From the NCBI GenBank assembly GCA_036558125.1, contig DATBGE010000132.1, forward strand, positions 5,744-69,743: a DNA stretch of 64,000 nucleotides. The letters are read 5' to 3'. A program made the position numbers and the translations under genes. Position 1 is the stretch's first letter; every line of letters starts with the position of its first letter. Below the pieces are notes generated by a model, which was given only the letters and a program-made list of their open reading frames with translations, made no database searches and was not told the DNA's origin. This stretch comes from DATBGE01 sp036558125 (GTDB taxonomy: Bacteria > Gemmatimonadota > Gemmatimonadetes > Gemmatimonadales > GWC2-71-9). Positions 29,677 through 37,548 of the stretch are shown piece after piece.

Positions 29677-30681
29677 TCACTGATAGTAGCCAATAGAGAA
29701 GGTGAGTCGGTCGGCCTGCTGCTGACCAAAGTCCTCGGTGGTGGGAAAAGTTCCGTACTTGGCGCCGAGATTCGAGATGAACATGTGGGCATAGCCGAGG
29801 GTGAAGCTCCAGCCTTTGCCGCTGGGGTTGGTGCGGATGTGGCGGGAAAGGTAGGCTCCCGGCGCCAGCATGATCGGTGACCGGTTGACTTTGGACACCT
29901 CACCGAGCGCGGCGCGGAACAGGACTCCCACCTCGGTGTTCGACTTACCCCGTTCCCGTCCGCCGAGGACCCGGATTCTGGGTTCGATGAAGAACCATAG
30001 CACGCCGGCCGACTCAGGGCGGTCGTGCCATCCGATACCGAGCGCACAGCCGCTCACCATCCGTGCGATTCCGGGTCCGTTTCGCGCCGAGAAACACCCT
30101 TCAACGTCCCAGCTTCCCTTGTCGTTGTCGGGCTGCACTCCGGGTTCGAGATTCAGCAGGTACCCAGTGTGGGCCCCGGCTCCGATCTCGACGCCGATCT
30201 CCCATCCCGGCTTGTCGATAATTTCCTCGCGCCGCGCGCTCGCTTTGGCGTCGTAGTACAGCTTCACGTTCACGACCGCTTCTCCGAGGCCGAGGACTCG
30301 GATTTCGTACTCCCCATCGGCCCTTGTGTAGACCTCGAATGCGACTCGCCCACTGGCTCCGGGTCCTGCCTCCGTGCGGGACAGGAATGCCGGCGGTCCG
30401 CTCGGACGCAGATGGATGTCGAGGCTGACTTCAGGCGAGCTCAATTCGGCCCGATACACGTCGGTCTTTCGCAGTTGAACCCGGACAAACTCCCCTGGGG
30501 CGGTGAAGCTGTGGTCCAGCAGGAGCGAATCCCTCGCTGTGTGTACTGTTGTCGTATCCTGCACCGGCGTTGTGTCCCGTACGGCTGTGGTGTCTTGCGC
30601 GAAGGTCGTTGACACCAGAACTGGTACGGCGAGCAAACCCACGAGCCCCAGCTTGACGGACCCGAGAAGTTTCGGCGCCAT
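29677..30681 (-). CDS. Exported protein with repeated DTT motifs and beta-barrel-like C-terminus
   Basis: Protein of 334 aa. Signal peptide MAPKLLGSVKLGLVGLLAVP up to FAQ. A short Thr/Asp repeat follows (DTTAVRDTTPVQDTTTVHT), then a beta-rich domain of about 100 residues (FVRVQLRKTDVYRAELSSPE). The C-terminal ~180 residues alternate like an outer-membrane barrel and end in aromatic YYQ (TFSIGYYQ). Probably anchored in or secreted to the outer membrane; no family name can be given. Confidence 0.65.
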   Translation of the reverse strand: MAPKLLGSVKLGLVGLLAVPVLVSTTFAQDTTAVRDTTPVQDTTTVHTARDSLLLDHSFTAPGEFVRVQLRKTDVYRAELSSPEVSLDIHLRPSGPPAFLSRTEAGPGASGRVAFEVYTRADGEYEIRVLGLGEAVVNVKLYYDAKASARREEIIDKPGWEIGVEIGAGAHTGYLLNLEPGVQPDNDKGSWDVEGCFSARNGPGIARMVSGCALGIGWHDRPESAGVLWFFIEPRIRVLGGRERGKSNTEVGVLFRAALGEVSKVNRSPIMLAPGAYLSRHIRTNPSGKGWSFTLGYAHMFISNLGAKYGTFPTTEDFGQQQADRLTFSIGYYQ

Positions 30682-30857
30682 GCAGAATCCTCATGAATTT
30701 AGGGAATCGATCTGATCTGTCGGCTCAGTCAGCAGAGGTACTCACAGCAACACGGTCGAATCGCAGATCCAGCTGAAGCGGTTCCCTGCAAGTCCCTCAT
30801 TCCCACTCGCAGCTTACCGTTATCGCAAGTGAAGGTCCTTGCGTCTGAGTGAACGGT

Positions 30858-31652
30858 CTATCTGATCTTGCGGCTCAAGTCTCCCTCTGCGGCGTCGAAC
30901 AGGATGCTGCAGCAGGTGACGCCGGCTTCTGCCTTCTGCAACTCCGAGACATCCAGCGAGATCACTGCGAAGCCCATCCGCCGCAGGAGCTTCTGGGTTG
31001 CCGGGTAGTTGCCCGGCACGATCGCGGTCTCCCCCACGACGAGAACATTGGCCCCGGAGGCCTCGTTGGAGGGAACCTCCAGAATCTCGTAACCCTTGAA
31101 CGCCCGGGTATCCACCATTGCGCTGTTGAGCAGGAACATGTTGCGGCCGAGATAGGAGCAAGCCGACTTGAGGTGGAGCGCGCCTCGGACCTTCACCGTG
31201 ACGACGTTGTAGCCATACGGTTGGAGGATGGTGCGCAGTCCCTCAGCGCCGGCCTCGTCGGTGCGGCGGGAGATTCCGACGAAGATCGTCTTCCAGGCCC
31301 GGATCACGTCGCCGCCTTCGAGCGAGCCCTGCGGCGGTAAAGACAATACGCGACGACAGAAAGCCAGCTCTTCGGCCACGCTAAAGACCTCGCGGGCGCG
31401 GCTTTGCGCCCCCATCCGGGCAGGCACCAGGACTTCGTCCAGCACCACCGCGGTATCTTCGACGAAGACGGCATCGGGACAGAGGTCGAGCGGCCCCATG
31501 GAAATGAGCTTGGCTCCAACCTTGCGCAGGGCATCCTCGTATGCCGCGTGCTGTTTGCGCGCGAGTTCTACATCGATGGCTTCGTATTTCTGAAACGTGA
31601 GCTCGCAGTCGTTGATCGTGCGACTGACCGCCCGGGTGAGAGCCGCTAACAC
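30858..31652 (-). CDS. Dimethylarginine dimethylaminohydrolase (DDAH) family amidinotransferase-fold enzyme
   Basis: Protein of 264 aa with a GTG start that overlaps the upstream dehydrogenase stop by 7 bases. DDAH signatures in order: DAVFVEDTAVV, GSLEGGDVIRAW, VRGALHLKSACSYLG (catalytic His), VPSNEASGANVLVVG and a C-terminal AEAGVTCCSILFDA with the nucleophilic Cys. DDAH hydrolyses N-omega-methylated arginine to citrulline plus methylamines; related enzymes are arginine deiminases. The pairing with a beta-decarboxylating dehydrogenase is not a known pathway. Confidence 0.88.
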   Translation of the reverse strand: MLAALTRAVSRTINDCELTFQKYEAIDVELARKQHAAYEDALRKVGAKLISMGPLDLCPDAVFVEDTAVVLDEVLVPARMGAQSRAREVFSVAEELAFCRRVLSLPPQGSLEGGDVIRAWKTIFVGISRRTDEAGAEGLRTILQPYGYNVVTVKVRGALHLKSACSYLGRNMFLLNSAMVDTRAFKGYEILEVPSNEASGANVLVVGETAIVPGNYPATQKLLRRMGFAVISLDVSELQKAEAGVTCCSILFDAAEGDLSRKIR

Positions 31653-32701
31653 TGGATCGCCTCCGCGATGGCCCGGCCCACTTCCGTGGTCGTCGAGCGA
31701 CCACCGATGTCTGGTGTGGTCGGGCCTTCGGCCACGACGGTGTTTACCGCACGCTCCAGTCGCTTCGCGGCCTCGGGGTGTCCCAGCGCTTCCAGCATCA
31801 ACGCTCCAGTGAGGGCGGTCGCCATCGGATTCGCGACATTCTTGCCGGCGAGAGGCGGCGCCGAGCCGTGCACCGGCTCGAACAGCCCCGCCCGTCCGGG
31901 ATGAAGGTTGGCGCTCGCCGCGACACCGAGTCCGCCGACCAGGCCGGCCCCGAGGTCGGAGAGGATGTCGCCGTACAGGTTGTTCGCTACGATCACCTGG
32001 AAGCGCTCCGGTTCCCGCACGAGTTCCATTGCGAGCGCGTCCACATAGCGGTGTTCCCGATTGATGGTCGGGTGGCGTGCTCCGACCTGATTGAAGATCT
32101 CACCCCAGATTCGTTGCCAGGGAACCGCGTTCGCCTTGTCGCTCATGGTGATGCGGTTCTTGCCGTGTCGAGCCGCCCAGTCGAAAGCGGCCTCGATGAT
32201 TCGGGTGACACCCTTCCGACTATGGATCTCCTCGGAAATCTGCCGCTCGTTCGGGGAGCCCACCTCTTCGGCCCGGCCCACGCCTTGGTACTGTCCTTCG
32301 GTGTTCTCCCGAAAAATGACGAAGTCGATGACAGTTCGATCGGCCGCGCGCAGGGGAGACAGCCGCGGGTGTATGAGTCTGACCGGACGGAAATTGATGT
32401 ACAAGTCTAACCGGAACCGGAGCCCCAGCAGGATATCCCGGGCGTGTTCGTTGCCAGGTACCCGCGGGTCTCCAAGGGCTCCGACGAAAATAGCGTCGGT
32501 CTCGTCTCTCAGGTGTTTGAAGGCGGAATCCGGAAGTGTCTCTCCGGTCTTGAGATAATGGTCCGCCGAGTAGGGGAGCCGCTCGATGTCGAGGGTGACA
32601 CCCTCGGAGCGGGCCGCGGCCTCGATGGCTGGAAAGCCCGCGTCCAGTACCTCCGGACCAATGCCGTCACCCGGAATGAGGGAGATGCGGTGGGCGGTCA
32701 C
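31646..32701 (-). CDS. Isocitrate/isopropylmalate/tartrate dehydrogenase family protein
   Basis: Protein of 351 aa. Starts ISLIPGDGIGPEVLDA, then LDLYINFRPVRLIHP, VIFRENTEGQYQGVG (substrate loop with conserved Arg/Glu), ITMSDKANAVPW, VANNLYGDILSDLGAGLVGG and FEPVHGSAPPLAGKNVANP, the nicotinamide-cofactor site. The LYINFRPVRL wording is closer to tartrate/D-malate dehydrogenases than to typical LeuB, but substrate cannot be settled by eye. Oxidative decarboxylation of a beta-hydroxy acid with NAD(P) and a divalent metal. The upstream region carries repeat arrays. Confidence 0.85.
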   Translation of the reverse strand: MTAHRISLIPGDGIGPEVLDAGFPAIEAAARSEGVTLDIERLPYSADHYLKTGETLPDSAFKHLRDETDAIFVGALGDPRVPGNEHARDILLGLRFRLDLYINFRPVRLIHPRLSPLRAADRTVIDFVIFRENTEGQYQGVGRAEEVGSPNERQISEEIHSRKGVTRIIEAAFDWAARHGKNRITMSDKANAVPWQRIWGEIFNQVGARHPTINREHRYVDALAMELVREPERFQVIVANNLYGDILSDLGAGLVGGLGVAASANLHPGRAGLFEPVHGSAPPLAGKNVANPMATALTGALMLEALGHPEAAKRLERAVNTVVAEGPTTPDIGGRSTTTEVGRAIAEAIQC

Positions 32702-32749
32702 AACGGCGGGAGGGGCAGACGGGAGACGGGAGAAAGGAGATGGGTGATC

Positions 32750-32872
32750 GGTGAACGGTGAACGGTGAACGGGAGTTTGTTGAGCATGTCGCCTGTCGCC
32801 TTGTCGCCCTGACCGACCACGTCCTCACGTCCCTACGTCCTCACGTCCCTACGTCTCACGTCTGTTACGTCC
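32750..32872. repeat. Heptamer and octamer repeat tracts (GGTGAAC; CACGTCC/TACGTCC)
   Basis: Three perfect GGTGAAC heptamers (32750-32770) are followed, after about 47 bases, by alternating TCACGTCC and CTACGTCC octamers (about 32818-32872) that decay at the right end. The 218-base gap 32702-32919 lies upstream of the dehydrogenase gene and downstream of the zinc-ribbon gene, both on the - strand. Apart from a GGGAGACGGGAG purine tract next to the dehydrogenase start, nothing else is seen in it. Confidence 0.75.
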
Positions 32873-32919
32873 TACATGCCACGTTCCACTCCGTACCTCC
32901 CACCTCCTACACCACCCGT

Positions 32920-33645
32920 CTACTCTTCGCCGACGAGATGGCCGCAGTTGATGCAATGCCGCCAGCCGAGCTCGATCTCGGACTGGCACTCGGGGCAACG
33001 GGTGAAGGCCTGATTCTGGCCGCAGTGGGGACAAAAGTTAACCGGTCGGCCGGTGGGGAGACGCCCGCCGCAAAAACTGCATCGAGGCCCCGACTCCGCC
33101 CGGGGCGGAGGATCGGGATCCGGTTCAGCCGTCATCCGTGGTGGAGCGGGGACGATGGGAACCGGTTCCGGGGCCAGCCGGGCGGCACGCAGGGTCTCGA
33201 GAGAGATCACGTCGGCGCCGCCGTCGGCCTCCCGAGAAGGCATCGGGAGTGGCGGGTCGAAGTCGACATCTTCCGGCGGTGCAAACGCTTCGTCGGGACC
33301 GGGCCCCAGGGCGTGGGCCAGTCGTTCGGTTTCCAGTTGCAGTTCCGCGTCGGCATACGCGCGGATTAAATCAAGGTTAGGGTTGCCGCTGGATGATTCC
33401 GAGCGAAACCGCTCGGCGACGTCAGGGGACAGCATGCGGATGAAACCGCCCTCTCCGGCACAGAGTCGGAGCAGGAGAAAGTCATAGTCCTCTGCTGTAT
33501 CTATGGAGAGAGAGCGTCGGTTGGTGCGGTAGGGGATGACCGATTCGTAGAGATCCGAAAGCGGCATGGAGCGATGTAGGCGCGCCGGGTCAATCGCGAT
33601 TAGGTTATCCACCAGCCGGCGAAAAAGCCGTTCGAGATCGGTCAT
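32920..33645 (-). CDS. Double zinc-ribbon protein
   Basis: Protein of 241 aa. The N-terminal ~110 residues are helical (MTDLERLFRRLVDNLIAIDP) and resemble a conserved domain of unknown role. An acidic Pro-rich linker follows. The C-terminus holds two zinc ribbons: CSFCGGRLP with NFCPHCGQNQ, and RCPECQSEIELGWRHCINCG. Such double zinc ribbons usually mediate protein or nucleic-acid binding. No catalytic domain seen. Confidence 0.8.
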   Translation of the reverse strand: MTDLERLFRRLVDNLIAIDPARLHRSMPLSDLYESVIPYRTNRRSLSIDTAEDYDFLLLRLCAGEGGFIRMLSPDVAERFRSESSSGNPNLDLIRAYADAELQLETERLAHALGPGPDEAFAPPEDVDFDPPLPMPSREADGGADVISLETLRAARLAPEPVPIVPAPPRMTAEPDPDPPPRAESGPRCSFCGGRLPTGRPVNFCPHCGQNQAFTRCPECQSEIELGWRHCINCGHLVGEE

Positions 33646-33696
33646 GTTGGGCTGAGGTTAGGGCCGGCCTCCCACACTGTCAAGCAAGGAGTTGTG

Positions 33697-34554
33697 ATGC
33701 GCGCCTCGTTCATGGCCGCCATTCTCGCGGTGGCTGTTCCTGCTCTGGTCGCCGCCCAGACTTGTGAGCCCTCCAAGGATTCTCACGAGGCGGACATGTT
33801 CGCCCACTTCTCGGTCCCGCTGGCGTTCAGCGTGGCTCAGGGGCCGAGAGTCGCGCGCCCGGGCACGGTCACGATCAGCCTGGAAGGTACATATCTGCCC
33901 GACATCGACGACCAAACCGCGACAGCGACCGTCTGCCGGCCGGGCAAGGGCCCCGAGAATGTGAACATTCTGTTCGGATTCGTCCGTCCCCGCATCGCGT
34001 TCGCATTGGCGAACGGGACGTACCTCGAGGTGAGCTGGGTTCCGCCGATCACGATCAAAGGAGTGCAGCCCAATCTGTGGGGGTTCGCCCTCGGCCGCAC
34101 CGTTCCGATCAGCAAGTCGACGCTGCTGACCGGCCGGGTCCACGCCACGATCGGCTCGATCGAGGGTCCTTTTACCTGCGGAGAATCTTCGCTCGATGAT
34201 CCCGCGAACGTGGATTGCTTTGGGGGCCAGGAATCCAACGACCGCTACCAACCCAACATCTTCGGTGCCGAGATCACGTTCGGGTGGAATTGGGGAGGGG
34301 GGAAGTTCCGGCCTTATCTCGGTGGGGGATACAACATCCTGCATCCTCGCTTCCAGGTGGATCACACCGACCAAACCGGCTTCAGAGACCGGACAAAGAT
34401 CGAGGTGAATTTGAGCCGCTGGGCGCTGATGGGTGGAGCTACCTGGAATCTCTCACCCGCCCTCAGCCTGAGCGGCGAGGTGTACTCGCAGCCCAAGGAC
34501 GCGGTGACGGGTCGGGTGGTTCTGGGATATTCGATTGGGAAGTGGGCGCACTAA
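33697..34554 (+). CDS. Outer-membrane beta-barrel protein
   Basis: Protein of 285 aa. ATG 33697 is used, with AAGGAG 5 bases upstream, rather than the adjacent GTG 33694. Signal peptide MRASFMAAILAVAVPALVAA. The body is made of alternating strands with Gly/aromatic turns (ITFGWNWGGGKFRPYLGGGY, LMGGATWNLSPALSLSGEVY), ending VVLGYSIGKWAH. The four cysteines (ATVCRPG, FTCGES, VDCFGG and the mature N-terminal QTCEP) may form disulphides. Porin-like or surface protein; no family name. Confidence 0.7.
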   Translation: MRASFMAAILAVAVPALVAAQTCEPSKDSHEADMFAHFSVPLAFSVAQGPRVARPGTVTISLEGTYLPDIDDQTATATVCRPGKGPENVNILFGFVRPRIAFALANGTYLEVSWVPPITIKGVQPNLWGFALGRTVPISKSTLLTGRVHATIGSIEGPFTCGESSLDDPANVDCFGGQESNDRYQPNIFGAEITFGWNWGGGKFRPYLGGGYNILHPRFQVDHTDQTGFRDRTKIEVNLSRWALMGGATWNLSPALSLSGEVYSQPKDAVTGRVVLGYSIGKWAH

Positions 34555-34582
34555 GCGGGAGATAAGTAGAAGGAGGGGAGCA

Positions 34583-34611
34583 CCTCATCCCTCGCTTTGC
34601 TCGGGATGAGG
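34583..34611. terminator. REP-like palindrome acting as a bidirectional terminator
   Basis: CCTCATCCC (34583-34591) and GGGATGAGG (34603-34611) are perfect 9-bp arms around an 11-base loop TCGCTTTGCTC. It lies between two convergent genes ending at 34554 (+) and 34646 (-). The sequence belongs to the same repeat family as 27279-27299. Confidence 0.65.
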
Positions 34612-34645
34612 AATCGGTGCCTTCCAGCGCTCTCCGCTTGCCGGC

Positions 34646-35296
34646 CTACTCCTCCAACACCACCGGCATTTCCTCCCCTTCCCGAATCCGCTGCTCCAAC
34701 GCTGCGAAGGCTCGGTCCGGATCGTACTCCACGAACTGCTTCTTCGCCTGCTTCGCCTCGAACCACGCTGAAAATCCCGACTCCACCGCACCCTGGGAGG
34801 TGATCTGTTCCCTGGCCGCCTTTACCGCGAGGTCATTGGCGTACTCGTTCTTGGGATGCCCGCGGTGGCCCCGTACCCAGGCCCATTGAGCGTCGTGCCC
34901 CCTGGTTGACTCCACCAGCAGCTGCCAGAGCTCCAGGTTTTCGATCGTTCCGCCCTTCCGGGTCCAGCCCCTCGCCTTCCATCCCGGCGCCCATTCGCGG
35001 ACGCCTTTGACCAGGTATTCCGAATCGGAAACCACCAGCGCTCGGAGCCGCTTGCCCTTGCCGCCGAGCAGTTGCAGCGCCGCGATGGCACCACATAGGG
35101 CCATCTTGTTGTTGGTTGTGTCGGGCGCGGAGATGTAGAAATCGCGTCGCTGGATCCCGCTGGAAGTGCGGACCTCGATCAGGCCGCCGGCGCCGCCGGG
35201 ATTTGCTCCGTCCCGGCCGTTGCCCAGGCAGCTTTCATCAAGATGAAGGACGGCGATAGGCAGACGTGGTGCGGGCACCGGGATCGTGCGGCTCAC
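34646..35296 (-). CDS. rnhA: Ribonuclease HI-like protein with two substituted active-site carboxylates
   Basis: Protein of 216 aa. The RNase HI fold is clear: HLDESCLGN (Asp20), DTTNNKMALCGAIAAL, VVSDSEYLVKGVREW (Asp91), WAWVRGHRGHPKNEY followed by ANDLA (His144 region). Against the E. coli enzyme, Asp10, Asp70 and His124 are kept, but the Glu48 position is Ala66 and the Asp134 position is Asn154. A C-terminal extension of ~55 residues follows. GTG 35296 is the start used, but it overlaps the UspA gene by 59 bases and a GTG 18 bases further in (codon 7) is possible. Family sure; activity doubtful. Confidence 0.8.
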   Translation of the reverse strand: MSRTIPVPAPRLPIAVLHLDESCLGNGRDGANPGGAGGLIEVRTSSGIQRRDFYISAPDTTNNKMALCGAIAALQLLGGKGKRLRALVVSDSEYLVKGVREWAPGWKARGWTRKGGTIENLELWQLLVESTRGHDAQWAWVRGHRGHPKNEYANDLAVKAAREQITSQGAVESGFSAWFEAKQAKKQFVEYDPDRAFAALEQRIREGEEMPVVLEE

Positions 35297-36089
35297 TGTG
35301 GACGAGGACGGGGATGTCGGTGGCCCGCAAGATAGCCTCGGTGTGGGAGGGTACCAACCGGCGTCCCTCTTCCCGGCCGGTTCCAGTGAAGAGGCAGTTG
35401 CAACGGTACTCCGCGATCGCGGCCGTTACCGCTTCCTCCACCTTCCCGGTGGCGAGGTGGGTGTCATAGCTGAAGGGCGACGCGGAGAATGCGGCGGAAG
35501 TCCGGGCCAGGACGGCGTGGCCCGCGGCGGAATCGTCCGCGACATGCAGCACATCGAGGTGGGCCGCCGCGATTTCAGCGTAGCGGGCCGCGAACGAGAG
35601 TGCTGCCTCGCTCGCCGGCTGGCCGTCGTACGCCACGAGGCAGCGATCCATTGGGCTTACCTGATCGCCGCAGACCAGGACGGGGCGCGGGCAGCGCCGG
35701 ATCAGCTCGCGGGTATCGGGACCCAGCGGATCTCCCGCACCCAGCACGCCGGAGCGGCCGACCACGATGGCGCCAACGTCGGCGGCAAGTTCCCGCAGCG
35801 TTTCGACTACGTCGCCGCGCCGAAGCTCAGTCTGCACCCCGAGCCCCGCTCGACGCACCGTCTCTGCCGCTCCTTCGAGCAGTGCTCGCCCGGACTGATC
35901 CTCGGTGGAATTGGCCTGATCGGAAGCGGGATCCATCCACTGCGGGCGAAACCCCGCCAGCGATTCCGCCCGGGCCACGTGAACCAGGACGATCTGGGAA
36001 CGGAACAGCCGGCCGATATGAATCGCCTGGGTCAGCGCGACCAGGGATCGAGGCGAGCCGTCCAGACCTACCAGGAGAGAGGTGAACAT
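35238..36089 (-). CDS. Tandem-domain universal stress protein
   Basis: Protein of 283 aa with two Usp domains in one chain. Domain 1 begins FTSLLVGLDGSPRSLVALTQ and has VVGRSGVLG as the nucleotide-loop region. Domain 2 begins RCLVAYDGQPASEAALSFAA and has FTGTGREEGRRLVPSHTEA. Each domain keeps the initial Val-x-x-Asp-Gly and the Gly-rich ATP-loop pattern. UspA proteins respond to starvation, redox and envelope stress; the partner here is unknown. Confidence 0.9.
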   Translation of the reverse strand: MFTSLLVGLDGSPRSLVALTQAIHIGRLFRSQIVLVHVARAESLAGFRPQWMDPASDQANSTEDQSGRALLEGAAETVRRAGLGVQTELRRGDVVETLRELAADVGAIVVGRSGVLGAGDPLGPDTRELIRRCPRPVLVCGDQVSPMDRCLVAYDGQPASEAALSFAARYAEIAAAHLDVLHVADDSAAGHAVLARTSAAFSASPFSYDTHLATGKVEEAVTAAIAEYRCNCLFTGTGREEGRRLVPSHTEAILRATDIPVLVHSEPHDPGARTTSAYRRPSS

Positions 36090-36128
36090 AGCTCAGATGT
36101 GCAGAGCCTGACCTGAATGGTCAAGGGT

Positions 36129-36353
36129 CTATTCCCCAACGATCTCGAATTCATCCAGCTCGTCCAGCAGGAACTCGAGTTCTTCTCCCGTCATCGGATG
36201 CCTTCCCACCAGCGCGTCCCGATTTGCTCGAGTGGTAAGCCGCACCGCGGTCACCACGTATTCCGTGCCCCGGCGCAGGAGAGATACCCGCTTGCCGCGC
36301 CGAACGGCGGCCTCGAGCTGGTCGAGCCGGGTTGCGTTCCAGCGCAGCGACAC
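36129..36353 (-). CDS. Small conserved protein beside selD
   Basis: Protein of 74 aa: MSLRWNATRLDQLEAAVRRG, then LLRRGTEYVVTAVRLTT and an acidic helical end EELEFLLDELDEFEIVGE. No signal peptide. The basic N-half with acidic tail suggests a small nucleic-acid or protein-binding module. It starts 3 bases after the selD stop, so co-transcription is likely. No function assigned. Confidence 0.6.
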   Translation of the reverse strand: MSLRWNATRLDQLEAAVRRGKRVSLLRRGTEYVVTAVRLTTRANRDALVGRHPMTGEELEFLLDELDEFEIVGE

Positions 36354-36356
36354 TGA

Positions 36357-37415
36357 TCAGAGTCTCCGCGACACTCGAATCGTGCCCGCGGGACCATCGG
36401 TGACCCGGCCGATGATGCTGGCCGCGAGGGTCTCTTCCTCGCGCAGTCGCTCGACCAGGAAATTCGCCCGGCTGGTGGCGACGCTGATCACCAATCCTCC
36501 CGATGTCTGGGCATCGGCGCACAACATCCGCTCAGCCGGACTCAGATCCTCGGCGAAACTGGTCCAGGTCGCCGCGGCGAGATTCCGCTCGGTGCCCCCT
36601 GGCACGACGCCCCGGTTCGCGAGCTCGTAGGCACGGTCCAGCAGCGGCAACTCCTCGAACCCGATCTCGGCAGCCACTCCGCTCGCGCGAACCACGTGAC
36701 CCAGATGTCCGACCAGCCCGAAGCCGGTGATGTCGGTCGCCGCATGGGCCTGGGCGGCATGCGCCGCACGCATCGCTCCGTCGTTGAGCGTCGTCATGCT
36801 ACGCACTGCTTCGGCCAGGTCAGTCTCGCCGATGATGTCGCGCTTGAGCGCCGTCGTCAGCACTCCGGTACCCAGCGGCTTGGTCAGGACCAGGACGTCA
36901 CCGGGACGGGCCCCCGCGTTGGTGAGCAAGCGATCGGGGTGCGCCTCCCCAATCACGGCCATGCCGAAGTGGGGCTCGAGCGCATCGACCGAATGGCCCC
37001 CCACCACCAGGCATCCGGCCCTTGCCGCGGCATTCCCGGCGCCCGTTATGACCTCGCCGAGTAACTCGAACGGAATCTTGCCTCTGGGCCAGCCTACCAG
37101 GTTGAGCGCGAAGAGCGGCATGCCTCCCATGGCGTAGACGTCGCTCAAGGCGTTGGTGGCGGCGATGGCACCCCAGGTCGCTGCGTCGTCTACGATGGGA
37201 GTGAAGAAGTCCACCGTCGCGATGAGGGCCCGGTCCGGAGCGATCTGGTAGACCGCGGCGTCATCCCGGGTCGCGGCATCGACCAAGACGCGGGGATCAT
37301 TCGCTCCCGGCACGTTCTGGAGCACTTGAGCGAGGTCGAGCAGTCCCAGTTTGCAGGCGCAGCCGGCGCCGTGGGAGAAGCTCGTGAGTCGGATTTTGGG
37401 AGACGTGCTGGCCAT
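36357..37415 (-). CDS. selD: Selenide, water dikinase (selenophosphate synthetase), Cys form
   Basis: Protein of 352 aa. SFSHGAGCACKLG carries the catalytic Cys19 at the place of Cys17 or Sec in other SelD proteins, followed by a catalytic Lys22. DDAAVYQI, TVDFFTPIVDDAATWG and NALSDVYAMGGMPLFALNLV are the ATP/Mg-binding parts, and LTKPLGTGVLTTALKR and DITGFGLVGHLGHV follow. The enzyme makes selenophosphate from selenide and ATP for selenoproteins or tRNA 2-selenouridine. No selA/selB or Sec-containing gene lies in this window. Confidence 0.95.
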   Translation of the reverse strand: MASTSPKIRLTSFSHGAGCACKLGLLDLAQVLQNVPGANDPRVLVDAATRDDAAVYQIAPDRALIATVDFFTPIVDDAATWGAIAATNALSDVYAMGGMPLFALNLVGWPRGKIPFELLGEVITGAGNAAARAGCLVVGGHSVDALEPHFGMAVIGEAHPDRLLTNAGARPGDVLVLTKPLGTGVLTTALKRDIIGETDLAEAVRSMTTLNDGAMRAAHAAQAHAATDITGFGLVGHLGHVVRASGVAAEIGFEELPLLDRAYELANRGVVPGGTERNLAAATWTSFAEDLSPAERMLCADAQTSGGLVISVATSRANFLVERLREEETLAASIIGRVTDGPAGTIRVSRRL

Positions 37416-37440
37416 AGGAGTGAAAAGTAACAGGGCGAGA

Positions 37441-37548
37441 GTACCGAGTACCGAGTACCTAGTACCTAGGGGTATCGATGGTCACAGCCAGCATCGGTAG
37501 CGTAGTCGGTACTCGGTACTAAGTACTAGGTACTAGGTACTAGGTACC
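37441..37548. repeat. GTACCTA/GTACCGA heptamer array forming a long inverted repeat
   Basis: Left arm 37441-37469 is four heptamers, GTACCGA twice then GTACCTA twice, ending in G. The right arm 37508-37548 is about six heptamers of the reverse type (GGTACTC, GGTACTA, AGTACTA, GGTACTA, GGTACTA, ending GGTACC). The arms can pair over about 29 bases with a 38-base loop. The gap lies between the selD start (37415) and the toroid-protein stop (37540), and the right arm supplies the stop codon of the latter. Confidence 0.85.

Noticed and set aside
36357..37415. Selenocysteine codon in SelD
   Set aside because: The active-site position reads Cys, with no in-frame TGA.
37441..37548. CRISPR array
   Set aside because: Units are 7 nt, directly adjacent without spacers and face each other; no cas gene nearby.
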